A DNA stretch of 64,000 bases from DASSUW01 sp036257565 (GCA_036257565.1 DATAFH010000074.1:20249-84248); one strand, 5' to 3'; positions 17,315 to 26,448 are shown, counted from the stretch's first letter. Program-made: numbers and translations. The notes: generated by a model from the letters alone, not told the origin.

Positions 17315-17827
17315 TCATGTCTCCAGTCGCTGGAGGGTAGGCACGAGGAACTCGAGCCCGTAGCGCGGCGCGGCCGCGGCGTAGCGCGCGGCGACCTCGC
17401 CGATGTTGTCGGGCGGCGGGAGCGTCGGATCGAGCGCGCGCTCGAGCGTCTCTTCGAAGAACCGCTCGATGCCCGCGGGCGTGAAGGTGAGGATCAGGCG
17501 GGCGGGGGCGTCGCTCGCGTTGTGGAAGCAGTGGACGTGCCCGCGCGGCACGTTGACGAAGTCGCCGGCCGTGGCGGTGATCGTCTCGTCGCCGAGCCGG
17601 AAGGCGCACCGCCCCTCGAGGACATAGAACGTCTCGTCTTCGTTGCGGTGGATGTGCGGCGGCGGGCCACCGCCGGGCGGCACGATGGCCTCCATCGCGA
17701 AGTAGGCGCCGTCCGTCTCGGTGCCGGTGATCAGGAACCGGTACAGATCGCCGGGGCCGTAGAACAGGTTGCCCTCGCGGGCGGGGCGGTGCAGCATCCG
17801 GGCGGGGGCGGTCAGGGTGGCTGGCAC
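17315..17827 (-). CDS. Cupin-domain protein
   Basis: A 170-residue single-cupin protein. The first cupin motif is HIHRNEDETFYVLEG with the usual two His and Glu, and the second is PRGHVHCFHN. Metal binding is therefore likely. Such proteins include dioxygenases, isomerases and sensors, and nothing here distinguishes among them. The GTG at 17827 gives MPATLTAPAR. A 20-bp palindrome lies about 90 bp upstream. Confidence 0.8.
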   Translation of the reverse strand: MPATLTAPARMLHRPAREGNLFYGPGDLYRFLITGTETDGAYFAMEAIVPPGGGPPPHIHRNEDETFYVLEGRCAFRLGDETITATAGDFVNVPRGHVHCFHNASDAPARLILTFTPAGIERFFEETLERALDPTLPPPDNIGEVAARYAAAAPRYGLEFLVPTLQRLET

Positions 17828-17915
17828 GTCGCTCCTCGAGTTGGTTGCACGGTCAACGACCGCCGCAATGTCCCTGAATCCGCGCGGGCTGCCCAGCGAG
17901 TCAACCGGTGGCGTG

Positions 17916-17935
17916 CGGTACGGCTAGCCGTACCG
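17916..17935. repeat. 20-bp perfect palindrome
   Basis: Two 10-bp half-sites, CGGTACGGCT and its complement, meet at a central CTAG. The palindrome lies in the 153-bp gap between the cupin start (17827) and the GGDEF/HD-GYP stop (17981), on the promoter side of the cupin gene. It could be a regulator site or the stem of a transcript-end hairpin; there is no loop, which favours DNA binding. Confidence 0.4.
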
Positions 17936-17962
17936 GCTGTGACGTGGCGGGAGGCCGGCGAG

Positions 17963-17979
17963 ACGTTCCGCGGGAACGT
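17963..17979 (-). terminator. Small hairpin directly after the GGDEF/HD-GYP gene
   Basis: ACGTTCC and GGAACGT form a perfect 7-bp stem with a 3-base loop, starting one base past the stop codon of the minus-strand GGDEF/HD-GYP gene. There is no U-tract, so it would be a weak or Rho-assisted terminator, or an mRNA 3'-end stabiliser. Confidence 0.35.
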
Positions 17980-17980
17980 G

Positions 17981-19951
17981 TCAGGCGGGAACCAACGCGG
18001 CGGCGCGCGCTGCGAGGAACGCTTCCACGACCGCCGGCGCGAAATGGGCTCCCGCGGTGCGCCGCAGCTCGGCCGCGGCGGCCTCCTCGGACATGGCCCG
18101 CCGGTAGGGGCGGTCGCTGGTCATCGCGGAGAACGCGTCGCAGATGAAGACGATCTGGGAGCCGAGCGGGATCTCGTCGCCCGCGAGCCCGTCCGGGTAG
18201 CCGGCGCCGTCCCAGCGCTCGTGGCTCGAGCGGATCAGGCGGCCGACTCCGACGAGCGCGGGCGCGGCCTGGACGATCCGCTCGCCGATCAGCGTGTGGC
18301 GACGCACATACGCCCACTCCTCGTCGTCGAGCGGACCCGGCTTGCCCAGGATGTCGCGCGGGAGGGCGATCTTGCCGACGTCGTGCAGCTCCGCGGCGGC
18401 GACCACGCGCCCGACAGCCTCGTCGTCGAGCCCGAGGCGGCACGCCACGGCCCCCGCGAGCACGGCGACCGTGCGGCCGTGGGACCCGAGGTCGGCGTCC
18501 CACTCGTCGAGCGCCCGGCGCAGCACTCCCGCGCTCTGCTCGCCGGCCGGGACGCGACCGCTGTGCTTCTCGGCGTAGAGGCGGCGGTCGGCCACGCGCA
18601 GGGCCTCCGAGATGTCGGCGCCGTCGCCCGGGAGCATGGCGTGTCCGCACGAGGCGCCGACGCGGAAGCCGTCGCCCTCCTCGGACAGCGCGGAGCGGCA
18701 GGCGACGACGACCGGGGCGTGGTCGCGCCCGGGCGCCCACCGCACCAGCACGCAGAACTCGTCGCCGCCCATGCGATAGGTGGTCCCGTCCTCGCCGACC
18801 GCGGCGGCGAGCCTGGCGCCGAGCCGGCACAGAAGGGCGTCGCCGGCCGGATGGCCGTAGGAGTCGTTGTAGTTCTTGAACCCGTCGAGGTCGAAGAGCA
18901 GCAGCAGGTGCGGCTCGACGTCCTCGTCATCGGCGAGCGCGGCCGCGCCGTCGCGCATGAGCAGGAACCGGTTGCCGAGCCCGGTCAGTGCGTCGGTGCG
19001 GGCCTGCCTGCGGGAGATGATCAGGTTCGCCTTGCTGTCGCTGTGCGTCATCGCGAAGCGCCAGACGACCGCGAGCATCGCGGCGGTGTCGAGCGCGAGC
19101 GCGAGCTCGTTCATGTCCTCGGACTGGTTGAAGACGAGCAGCGACAGCCCGGTGAGCGCCAGGGCGACCGGCACGGCGATGCTGGGCAGCTCGTCGCCCA
19201 TGCGCTGCCGGCGCCACCGCGGCTGCCAGGCGGCGAGGCCGATCGTCAGCGCCCCGATCGGCCACAGGATGTCGAGCGGGCCGCCCTCCACGTAGGTGCC
19301 CTTGGCGACCGTGTACGCGTAGATGCCGTCGGCGGCCGCGAAGACGAGAGCGCCCACCGCGAACACGACCCACGTCAGGTCGAGCCTCCCGCGTCCGGCC
19401 GCCATCACGCCGATCACGAGGCCCGCCAGGAGCATGTCGCCGATCGGGTACGCGAGGTTGGTGATGACTGCGGCGCGGTCGCCGCCCGTGGCCTCCTGGA
19501 CCGCGTCGAACACCACCGCGGCGCTGAGCGCGGAGACGGTGAGCACGGCGATCGCGCCGTCGAGCCACAGCCGCGAGTCCAGGTGCGGCATGCGGGAGCG
19601 CACGAGCAGCACGATCGCCGCATAGGCGAACGGGTACAGCGCCAGCCACAGCGCGTCGGACACGGACGGGAACGGCGGCGACTCCATGCCCGCGAAGAGG
19701 ATCGACCAGCTCACGTTGCCCAGGCTGTACGACGCGAGGCCGGTCGCCATCAGCGCCCAGGCAACGCGCTCGCGGCGCACGAGCACGGCGCGTGCGCCGC
19801 ACAGTACGGCGGCGCCGAGCATGAGGAAGTCGTAGCTCGCCTCCGATGCGAAGGTGACGCCGTCGCCGAGTAGCGGGGTGAACAGCATCACGGCCTGCAC
19901 GGCCAGCGCCACGGCGAGCAGCGCGACGAATGCGCGCAGGGCGACGGGCAT
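17981..19951 (-). CDS. Membrane GGDEF/HD-GYP c-di-GMP enzyme
   Basis: This 656-residue protein has about nine predicted membrane helices in residues 1-290, a GGDEF domain (about 305-460) with intact MGGDEF, and a C-terminal HD-GYP phosphodiesterase domain (about 480-650). The latter has HDVGKIALP and HERWDGAGYPDGLAGDEIP, so both the HD pair and the GYP motif are intact. It could both make and degrade c-di-GMP in response to a membrane signal. No clear RxxD inhibitory site precedes GGDEF. The ATG at 19951 is chosen because the hydrophobic domain begins there. Confidence 0.9.
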   Translation of the reverse strand: MPVALRAFVALLAVALAVQAVMLFTPLLGDGVTFASEASYDFLMLGAAVLCGARAVLVRRERVAWALMATGLASYSLGNVSWSILFAGMESPPFPSVSDALWLALYPFAYAAIVLLVRSRMPHLDSRLWLDGAIAVLTVSALSAAVVFDAVQEATGGDRAAVITNLAYPIGDMLLAGLVIGVMAAGRGRLDLTWVVFAVGALVFAAADGIYAYTVAKGTYVEGGPLDILWPIGALTIGLAAWQPRWRRQRMGDELPSIAVPVALALTGLSLLVFNQSEDMNELALALDTAAMLAVVWRFAMTHSDSKANLIISRRQARTDALTGLGNRFLLMRDGAAALADDEDVEPHLLLLFDLDGFKNYNDSYGHPAGDALLCRLGARLAAAVGEDGTTYRMGGDEFCVLVRWAPGRDHAPVVVACRSALSEEGDGFRVGASCGHAMLPGDGADISEALRVADRRLYAEKHSGRVPAGEQSAGVLRRALDEWDADLGSHGRTVAVLAGAVACRLGLDDEAVGRVVAAAELHDVGKIALPRDILGKPGPLDDEEWAYVRRHTLIGERIVQAAPALVGVGRLIRSSHERWDGAGYPDGLAGDEIPLGSQIVFICDAFSAMTSDRPYRRAMSEEAAAAELRRTAGAHFAPAVVEAFLAARAAALVPA

Positions 19952-20004
19952 CGCTCGGAGGGGATGGGGCAGCACCTTGCTGCTGGTTATCGGCTGGTTG
20001 GCGC

Positions 20005-20907
20005 TCAGGCAACAGCCCGCGCGCGCTGCGGCGCGCGGCGCAGCGCGACGGAGACGAGCCCGGCGAGGATGCACGCCACGCCGACGAGCTGGAGCGCGCT
20101 CGGGTCCTCACCCAGGAGCACCATGCCGAGCAGCACCGAGCCGACGGGTTGGATGGTGAGCGTCACCGACGTCAATGCGGCCGGCAGCCGCGGCAGCGAC
20201 GAGGCGATCAGCAGCCAGCCGAGCACCTGCGAGCTGAGGGCGAGCAGGACGAGCCAGCCGTGGGCGGGCCAGGACGGGAGGAGGTCCGCCTCACCGAGCG
20301 CCACCCCTGCGATCACCGCTACCACGGTGGCGACGAACGTGGTGTCGGACAGCGGGCCGGCCGTGCGCCGCAGGTCCGAGCCGGCCTGCCGCAGCACGAG
20401 GATGAAGCCCGCGTAGGTGAGACCCGTGAGCAGGCCGTACATCACGCCCCGCGTCGGGTTCGTCCCGTAGGCGCCCGACTCGAGCACGCCGGAGATGAGC
20501 AGCACCCCGCTGCACACGAGCGGCAGGACGAGCAGGATCCGGGTCTGGACGCGCTCGCCGAGCACCGCCCAGGCCACGAACGGGACGACCACCACCTGCA
20601 GATTCCCCAGCACGGTGGAGAGGCCGGCGCCGACGTCCTCGATCGCGTGGTGCCAGAAGATCAGGTCGGCGGCGAAGAAGACGCCGGCGGGGACGGCGAG
20701 CAGCCGCTCGCGCACCGGACGGGAGCCGTGGCGGCGGTCCTCGAGCCAGGCGAGCAGCCCGAGGACGGGGAGCGCGTAGGCGCAGCGGAAGATCGCCGCC
20801 GTCGAGGGCGACACGTCGGAAAGATCGACGAGGATCGCGGAGAAGGCGATCGTGAGGGCGCCCGCGACCGCGACGGCGGCCGGCCGCCGCGTGAGCGTGC
20901 GGGTCAC
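20005..20907 (-). CDS. EamA-family (DMT) transporter
   Basis: This 300-residue protein has ten predicted membrane helices arranged as two EamA repeats, typical of drug/metabolite transporters that export amino acids, nucleosides or other small molecules. The helix spanning QPVGSVLLGMVLLGEDP carries the usual P-x-x-x-x-x-x-x-x-x-x-x-L-G-E pattern near the end of the second repeat. The start is GTG at 20907. It is co-directional with fumarase upstream (25 bp) and the GGDEF/HD-GYP gene downstream (53 bp). The substrate cannot be inferred. Confidence 0.85.
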   Translation of the reverse strand: MTRTLTRRPAAVAVAGALTIAFSAILVDLSDVSPSTAAIFRCAYALPVLGLLAWLEDRRHGSRPVRERLLAVPAGVFFAADLIFWHHAIEDVGAGLSTVLGNLQVVVVPFVAWAVLGERVQTRILLVLPLVCSGVLLISGVLESGAYGTNPTRGVMYGLLTGLTYAGFILVLRQAGSDLRRTAGPLSDTTFVATVVAVIAGVALGEADLLPSWPAHGWLVLLALSSQVLGWLLIASSLPRLPAALTSVTLTIQPVGSVLLGMVLLGEDPSALQLVGVACILAGLVSVALRRAPQRARAVA

Positions 20908-20932
20908 CCGATCAGCTTGACACGGGCCTCGA

Positions 20933-22261
20933 CTACGCCGATGAGCCCGCCGCGATCTTGCGCAGGTCGAGCGCCTCGTCGAGCGTCGACTCCTCCACGC
21001 CGTGCTGGCGCGCAACCTCGCGCAGCGTCCGCCCGCTGGCCGCCGCCTCCTTGACGATCTCCGCCGCCTTGTCGTAGCCGATGTACGGGTTGAGGGCAGT
21101 GGCCACGGCGAGCGTGGCCTCGGCCGAGCGCTCGCAGCCCTCGAGGTTGGCCTCGATTCCCTCGACGCACTTCTTCGCGAACAGCTCGCTCGTGGTGCTC
21201 AGCAGGTGGATCGACTGCAGCAGGTTGCGAGCCATCAGCGGGATCCGCACGTTGAGCTCGAACTGCCCCTGCAGGCCGGCGACGGTGATCGCCGTGTCGT
21301 TGCCGATGACCTGGGCGCTCACCTGGAGCACGACCTCGGGCAGCACCGGGTTGACCTTGCCGGGCATGATCGACGAGCCCTTCTGCAGCTCAGGCAGAAC
21401 GATCTCGCCGATGCCGGCGCGCGGGCCGGAGCCCATCAGCGCGAGGTCGTTGGCGATCTTGGTCAGCGAGACGGCGATCACCTTCAGCGCGCCGGACAGC
21501 TCGACCAGCGCGTCGCGGTTGCCCTGCGCCTCGAACGGGTCCTCGGGCGGGCGGATCTCGAGCCCGGTGTCGGCCGCCAGCCGCTCGCGGACCTTGCCGG
21601 CGAAGTCGCGGTGGGTGTTGAGACCGGTGCCCGTCGCCGTGCCGCCGAGCGGGATCTGAGCGACGTGCGGGAGCGCGGCCTGCACCCGCTCGCGACCGAG
21701 CCGGATCTGCGCCGCGTAGCCCGCGAACTCCTGCCCGAGCGTGACCGGCACGGCGTCCATCAGGTGCGTGCGGCCGGACTTCACGATGTCCTTGAACGCC
21801 TCCGCCTTGCCGGCGAACGCGCGCTCGAGCCGCTCGAGCGCGGGCAGCAGGCGGTTCGTCGCCTCGTCGAGCGCGGCCAGGTGCACGGCGCTCGGGAACA
21901 CGTCGTTCGACGACTGCCCCATGTTCACGTGGTCGTTCGCGTGCGCTGCCTCGCCGGCCAGTGTGGCGATCACCTCGTTGGCGTTCATGTTCGACGACGT
22001 CCCCGAGCCGGTCTGGAACACGTCGATCGGGAACTGCGCGTCGTGACGACCCTCGGCGATCTCGTCGGCCGCGGCGCCGATGCGCTCGGCCAAGGGACCC
22101 TCGAGCAGCCCGAGCTCGGCGTTCACGCGCGCGGCAGCGCCCTTGATCCGGCCCAGCCAGCGGACGACCGCCACCGGCACCCGCTCACCCGACACTGGAA
22201 AGTTCGCCACCGCCTTGCGGGTCTCCCCGCCCCACAGCTCTTCGGTCGTCTCAACGCTCAC
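20933..22261 (-). CDS. fumC: Class II fumarate hydratase
   Basis: This 442-residue member of the fumarase/aspartase family converts fumarate to malate in the TCA cycle. The signature GSSIMPGKVNP is intact, as are TGSGTSSNMNANEV and GRTHLMDAVPVTLGQE, which carry active-site residues. The length is slightly short of the usual 460. The GTG start at 22261 is preceded by AGAGG with a 5-base gap, a good ribosome-binding site. It is divergent from the decayed M28 peptidase gene. Confidence 0.93.
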   Translation of the reverse strand: MSVETTEELWGGETRKAVANFPVSGERVPVAVVRWLGRIKGAAARVNAELGLLEGPLAERIGAAADEIAEGRHDAQFPIDVFQTGSGTSSNMNANEVIATLAGEAAHANDHVNMGQSSNDVFPSAVHLAALDEATNRLLPALERLERAFAGKAEAFKDIVKSGRTHLMDAVPVTLGQEFAGYAAQIRLGRERVQAALPHVAQIPLGGTATGTGLNTHRDFAGKVRERLAADTGLEIRPPEDPFEAQGNRDALVELSGALKVIAVSLTKIANDLALMGSGPRAGIGEIVLPELQKGSSIMPGKVNPVLPEVVLQVSAQVIGNDTAITVAGLQGQFELNVRIPLMARNLLQSIHLLSTTSELFAKKCVEGIEANLEGCERSAEATLAVATALNPYIGYDKAAEIVKEAAASGRTLREVARQHGVEESTLDEALDLRKIAAGSSA

Positions 22262-22360
22262 TGGAACCTCTTTCGTAGCCGAACTGACAACGCTAGCGCT
22301 GCACGGTCACAACGGGCCGGGAGGGGCACCCGGGTCAAAGGCTCAACAGGGGGAGTCGTG

Positions 22361-23262
22361 ATGCAGAGCGTTCGACCGTGGCTGTTCGCAGGGGCGTGCG
22401 CCGTTCTCGTGGCGGCGGGGGCCGCCGTAGTGATCGCGCCGGATCGTTCATGGCCGTGGCCGGCGAGGAGCAGGGCCTCTTCGGCTCCACCCACTACGCC
22501 GAGCTGGCCAGGCAGCAGGGCTGGAACATCGCCGGCATGATCACGAACGACATCGTGGGCAGCTCGCTCGGCCAGAACGGCTTCCGCGACCCGAACACCG
22601 TGCGGCTGTTCGCTGAAGGGCCGCCCGCGAACGAGACGCCCGAGGAAGCCGTCGTCCGCCGCACGACCGGCAGCGAGAACGACTCGCCGGCGCGGCAGCT
22701 CGCCCGCTACGCCAAGTCGGTCGCCGAGACGACCGCCACCGACATGCGGGTGCGGATCATCTACCGCCGCGACCGCTACCTGCGCGGCGGCGACCACATC
22801 CCGTTCCTCGAGCGGCGCTTCCCGGCGGCGCGCTTCACCGAGGTCAACGAGGACTACCGCCACCAGCACCAGGACGTCCGCGTGGAGGACGGCGTGCAGT
22901 TCGGCGACCTGACCGACTTCGTCGACTTCGACTACACGACCCGCGTGGCACGCGTGAACGGCGCGACGCTCGCCGGCCTTGCCAGCGCTCCCGCCGCACC
23001 GAGCGGCGTTGTGGTGCACACCGGCCAGCTGTCCGTCGACACCGCCCTCGAGTGGGACGCCAACGTCGAGCCCGATCTCGCCGGGTACGAGATCGTCTAC
23101 CGGGAGACGGTGCAGCCGTACTGGACGCACACCATCAAGGTCGGCAACGTCACCAGCCACACGGTCAAGGGCATCACGAAGGACAACTTCCTGTTCGGCG
23201 TGCGCGCGATCGACAGCGACGGCAACCGCAGCCCGGTCACCTTCCCGCAGCCCGTCGAGTAG
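22361..23262 (+). pseudogene. M28-family aminopeptidase with the middle deleted
   Basis: A good ribosome-binding site (AGGGGGAG) precedes ATG 22361 (or GTG 22358). This encodes a signal peptide, MQSVRPWLFAGACAVLVAA, in one frame. About 90 bases later similarity jumps into another frame at FMAVAGEEQGLFGS, the catalytic Glu strand of M28 peptidases, and continues through MITNDIVG (Asp ligand) and GGDHIPF (His ligand) to a fibronectin III-like end. The first roughly 200 residues of the catalytic domain, including the HxD zinc ligands, are missing. The gene is broken by an internal deletion that also shifted the frame. Confidence 0.8.
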
Positions 23263-23265
23263 CCG

Positions 23266-23721
23266 TCAGACCGCCAGCGTCGCGCCCGGGCCTGGCTCGG
23301 GCGTGACGTCGTGCGGGTGCAGCGGCTCGTGGCAGTGTCCGCACACGAGCACGGGGTCCGCCTCCGCGCCGCACGTGTGCCGCAGCACGACCGGCGCGCC
23401 GGTCTCGCCCGCGAGGTGCTCGTCTCCCCAGCGCATGATCGCGATCACCGCCGGGTAGAGGTCGCGGCCGGCCTTCGTGAGCCGGTACTCGAAGCGCTCG
23501 GGCTCCTCCTGGTAGCGGCGGCGCTCGAGGATGCCGGCGCGCACGAGCGCCTGCAGCCGGGTCGAGAGGATGTTGCGCGCGATGCCGAGGTTGCGCTGCA
23601 TGTCCGAGAAGCGGCGGACCCCGTAGAAGGTCTCGCGCATGATGAGCATCGTCCAGCGCTCGCCGAGGATCTCCATCGCGCGGCCGATCGAGCAGATGGG
23701 CGGCCGCTCCAGCTCGTACAT
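23266..23721 (-). CDS. HxlR-family transcriptional regulator
   Basis: A 151-residue winged-helix protein with the family start CSIGRAMEILGERWTMLIMRE and the recognition region RRFSDMQRNLGIARNILSTRL. HxlR regulators respond to aldehydes, quinones or redox stress, often through an N-terminal Cys, and Cys10 is present. The C-terminal 45 residues are unusual: a possible zinc knuckle is formed by HTCGAEAD and VCGHCHEPLHPHD. The alpha/beta-hydrolase gene lies 18 bp upstream in the same direction. They may be co-transcribed. Confidence 0.88.
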   Translation of the reverse strand: MYELERPPICSIGRAMEILGERWTMLIMRETFYGVRRFSDMQRNLGIARNILSTRLQALVRAGILERRRYQEEPERFEYRLTKAGRDLYPAVIAIMRWGDEHLAGETGAPVVLRHTCGAEADPVLVCGHCHEPLHPHDVTPEPGPGATLAV

Positions 23722-23739
23722 GGCAGGGACGGTAGCGCG

Positions 23740-24579
23740 TCAGCCGCAGAACGCCGCGATCTCCCTGGCCAATCCGACCGGGTCGTCGTAGGCCATGAGA
23801 TAGCCGGTTCCCTCGAGCACGCGGAGCTGCGCGTCGGGCAGCAGCTCGAGCGCCTCCTCGGCGATCGCGAGCGGGTGCATCGGGTCCTCGTCGGCCCACA
23901 GCAGGAGCGTCGGGACGTCGATCAGGTGGTAGGCGTCGAGCAGGTCGACCTGGGCGCCCGCGGGCCAGCGGCGGGCGGCGCGTGCCCATGAGCGCGCGCG
24001 GTTCGCGTTGCCCGCCAGGCCGCCGAGCGCGTGGCGCACGAGGTCGCGCGCGGCCGGGTTGCCGCGCGCCGTCAGCCGTTCGCCCGCCGCGGGCCGGAAC
24101 GCGAGCCGCGCGCCGTGGCTCACCACCCGGTCGAGTCCCGGCACGGCGCCGGCTCGCACGGCGAGCGCGATGGTGCGCTCGAGCCGGTCGCGCTCGGGCT
24201 GCCTGTGCAGCGGGCTGGGCATGACCACGAGGCGGCCGGGGGTGAGCTGGCGGCTGGCGACCGCCTTGAGCAGGACCTGCGCCCCCAGCTCGTGGCCGCC
24301 GGCCAGCGGGCGAGGGCCGCAGGTGTCGCGCACGAAACCGGCCACGACCTCGGCGAGCCATTCCGGCGTGTAGGGGTGCCGCGGCCGGTCCTCGGAGTCG
24401 CCGTGCAGCGGCAGGTCCGGCAGCACGAGCCGGTAGCGGTAGGCGAGCTCGTCCACCACCGGCTCCCACTCACGGTGGGAGAGGCCCTTGGAATGCAGGA
24501 GCACGAGCGGCCTGCCCGTGCCCGCCTCGCGGTAGGCGACGCGTGCCCCGTCGCTGTGGTGGTAGAGGCGCAATTTCAT
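23740..24579 (-). CDS. Alpha/beta-hydrolase-fold protein lacking catalytic residues
   Basis: A 279-residue protein with a clear alpha/beta-hydrolase plan: LVLLHSKGLSHREW, LPDLPLHGDSE, the nucleophile elbow, LLLWADEDPMHPL and a final GTGYLMAYDDP. The elbow reads GHELG, so the nucleophile is Glu97 rather than Ser, and the position of the catalytic His is Tyr260. Asp230 is kept. Without Ser and His normal esterase chemistry is not possible, so this is probably a pseudoenzyme with a binding or sensing role. ATG 24579 gives MKLRLYHHSDG. It lies just upstream of the HxlR gene. Confidence 0.8.
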   Translation of the reverse strand: MKLRLYHHSDGARVAYREAGTGRPLVLLHSKGLSHREWEPVVDELAYRYRLVLPDLPLHGDSEDRPRHPYTPEWLAEVVAGFVRDTCGPRPLAGGHELGAQVLLKAVASRQLTPGRLVVMPSPLHRQPERDRLERTIALAVRAGAVPGLDRVVSHGARLAFRPAAGERLTARGNPAARDLVRHALGGLAGNANRARSWARAARRWPAGAQVDLLDAYHLIDVPTLLLWADEDPMHPLAIAEEALELLPDAQLRVLEGTGYLMAYDDPVGLAREIAAFCG

Positions 24580-24649
24580 CGGACGCCAAGGATGGCGGCC
24601 GGCGCCATCAAGTGGCCGGCCGGACGAAGGCCCGGGCAACAATGTTGGA

Positions 24650-25942
24650 GTGTTGCGCCCTCTGGACCGCCAGGTGTTCGCGCTCGCGATCCCCGCGCTC
24701 GGCGCGCTGGCGGCCGAGCCGCTGTACGTGCTCGTGGACACTGCGATCGTCGGCCACCTCGGCACCGTCCAGCTCGCGGCGCTGGCGATCGCGGCGACCG
24801 TGCTTTCCACCGCCTTCACGGTCTTCAACTTCCTCACGTACGGGACGACGGCGCAGGTCGCGCGGCTCCACGGTGCCGGTCGCGACGAGGAGGCGGCGGC
24901 GCTCGGCTCCCAGGCGCTGTGGCTGGGAATCGGGATCGGGGCCGTCCTGCTCGCGCTGACGGTGGCCGGCGCGCCGGCCGCCGTGCAGCTCATGGGCGGC
25001 GAGGGGGAGGTGGCCGACGGCGCGACGACGTATCTGCGGATCGCCGCGCTCGGTGCGCCGTTCTTCATGCTCGCCGCTTCGGGGCAGGGCTTCCTGCGCG
25101 GGATGGGCGACCTGCGGACGCCGCTCGTCATCCTCGTCGCCGCCCACGCGGTGAACGTCGTGCTCGAGGTGCTGTTCGTCTACGGCTTCGGCTGGGGCCT
25201 GGCCGGCTCGGCGTGGGGCACGGTGATCGCGCAGGCGGGGATGGGCCTCGCGTTCTTCGAGGTCCAGCGTCGCGCAGGGCTCGAGCCGCCGCTGCTCGCC
25301 CGCATGCGGCCGCTGATTCGCATAGGCACGGAGATCGCGGTCCGCACGAGCGCACTGCTCGCCTCCTTCCTCGTGGCCTCCGCGGTGCTCGCCCGTGTCT
25401 CCGCGGCGTCGCTCGCCGCCCACCAGATCGCGTTCCAGCTGTTCGTCTTCCTCGCGCTGGTGCTCGACGCGCTGGCCATCGCGGCGCAGGTGCTGGTCGG
25501 CCGGGCCTTGGGCGCCGGCGACGCGGCGCTCGCCCGCGCGGCGGCCCGGCGCGTGATCCTGTGGTCGGCGGTGCTCGGCGCCGGCTTCGGCGCGCTCCTG
25601 CTCGCGCTCGGCGACGTGATCCCGCACGCGTTCACCGGCGACGAGCGGGTCGTCGAGCAGGCGCACGAGATCTGGTGGCTGTTCGCTGTGCTCATGCCGC
25701 TCAACGGCGCGGTGTTCGCGCTCGACGGGATCCTCATCGGCGCCGGCGACACCCGCTTCCTGATGTGGGGGATGCTCGCGTCGGCAGCCGTCTATGTGCC
25801 GGTGGCGCTGCTCTCACTCGACCAGGGGTGGGGGATCACCGGTGTGTGGTGGGGCCTCGCCGGCCTGATCGGCATGCGCGCGCTCACCTGCGGGCTGCGC
25901 TTCCTCGGCCGCCGGTGGGTTCTCACCGGCGCGCCCGCGTAG
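24650..25942 (+). CDS. MATE-family efflux transporter
   Basis: A 430-residue inner-membrane protein with about twelve helices in two related halves. The N-terminal EPLYVLVDTAIVGHLG and the DGILIGAGDTRFLMW segment in the second half are typical of the DinF branch of MATE exporters. These use sodium or proton gradients to expel cationic drugs or metabolites. GTG 24650 is used here, although TTG 24653 is nearly equivalent; the overlapping GGAG is too close to help choose. A strong terminator hairpin follows the gene. Confidence 0.9.
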   Translation: MLRPLDRQVFALAIPALGALAAEPLYVLVDTAIVGHLGTVQLAALAIAATVLSTAFTVFNFLTYGTTAQVARLHGAGRDEEAAALGSQALWLGIGIGAVLLALTVAGAPAAVQLMGGEGEVADGATTYLRIAALGAPFFMLAASGQGFLRGMGDLRTPLVILVAAHAVNVVLEVLFVYGFGWGLAGSAWGTVIAQAGMGLAFFEVQRRAGLEPPLLARMRPLIRIGTEIAVRTSALLASFLVASAVLARVSAASLAAHQIAFQLFVFLALVLDALAIAAQVLVGRALGAGDAALARAAARRVILWSAVLGAGFGALLLALGDVIPHAFTGDERVVEQAHEIWWLFAVLMPLNGAVFALDGILIGAGDTRFLMWGMLASAAVYVPVALLSLDQGWGITGVWWGLAGLIGMRALTCGLRFLGRRWVLTGAPA

Positions 25943-25947
25943 GGCGT

Positions 25948-25988
25948 GCCCGACGGGACATCGCTCCACACGGAATGTCCCGTTGGGC
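25948..25988 (+). terminator. Rho-independent-like terminator after the MATE gene
   Basis: GCCCGACGGGACAT (25948-25961) pairs with ATGTCCCGTTGGGC (25975-25988): 14 bp including one G-U pair, with a 13-base loop. It starts six bases past the transporter stop and lies 32 bp before the next gene. There is no long T-run, as is common in high-GC Actinobacteria. Confidence 0.75.
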
Positions 25989-26019
25989 GGCCCCCAGATT
26001 GTTACCCTGCGCGCCCCGG

Positions 26020-26430
26020 ATGCTCCGCCGCCTCGCCACCCTCGTCCTCGTGCTCCTCGTGCTCGCGCCGCCGGCGGCGCTCGCCCAGGGTCAGGGCGGC
26101 GGCCAGGACCCGTTCCCGCTGAACCCGCAGCAGCCGCAGCAACAGCCGACGGCCGCGCCGCCGCCCGAGGAGGACGACGGCTTCCTCGGCCTCAACAACC
26201 AGATCGGCGGGAGCGCCACGCTCTACATCATCGCCGGCGCGCTGCTCGTGGCCTTCGTCGCGATCGGCATGTTCATCTCGCGCGACGCCCGCCGCTCCCT
26301 CCCGACCCACCACCGGCCCGACAGCCATCGCCTGCGCGACGAGGGCCCGCACAAGCACAAGCGCCAGGCGAAGGCCAAGGCCCGCGCGCGCGGCAAGGCG
26401 CAGCGCAGCGCCCGCAGGCGGAATCGCTAG
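26020..26430 (+). CDS. Small membrane protein with signal peptide and basic tail
   Basis: This 136-residue protein has a signal peptide (MLRRLATLVLVLLVLAPPAALA), a Gln/Pro-rich extracellular linker and one membrane helix (about residues 68-87, GSATLYIIAGALLVAFVAIG). Its cytoplasmic tail is rich in His, Lys and Arg. The layout (outside linker, one helix, very basic tail) suggests a membrane anchor that could touch nucleic acid or acidic partners. No known family was recognised. Its stop lies 18 bp from the stop of the convergent PPK2 gene. Confidence 0.7.
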   Translation: MLRRLATLVLVLLVLAPPAALAQGQGGGQDPFPLNPQQPQQQPTAAPPPEEDDGFLGLNNQIGGSATLYIIAGALLVAFVAIGMFISRDARRSLPTHHRPDSHRLRDEGPHKHKRQAKAKARARGKAQRSARRRNR

Positions 26431-26448
26431 GGGCGGGCCCCCAAACTT

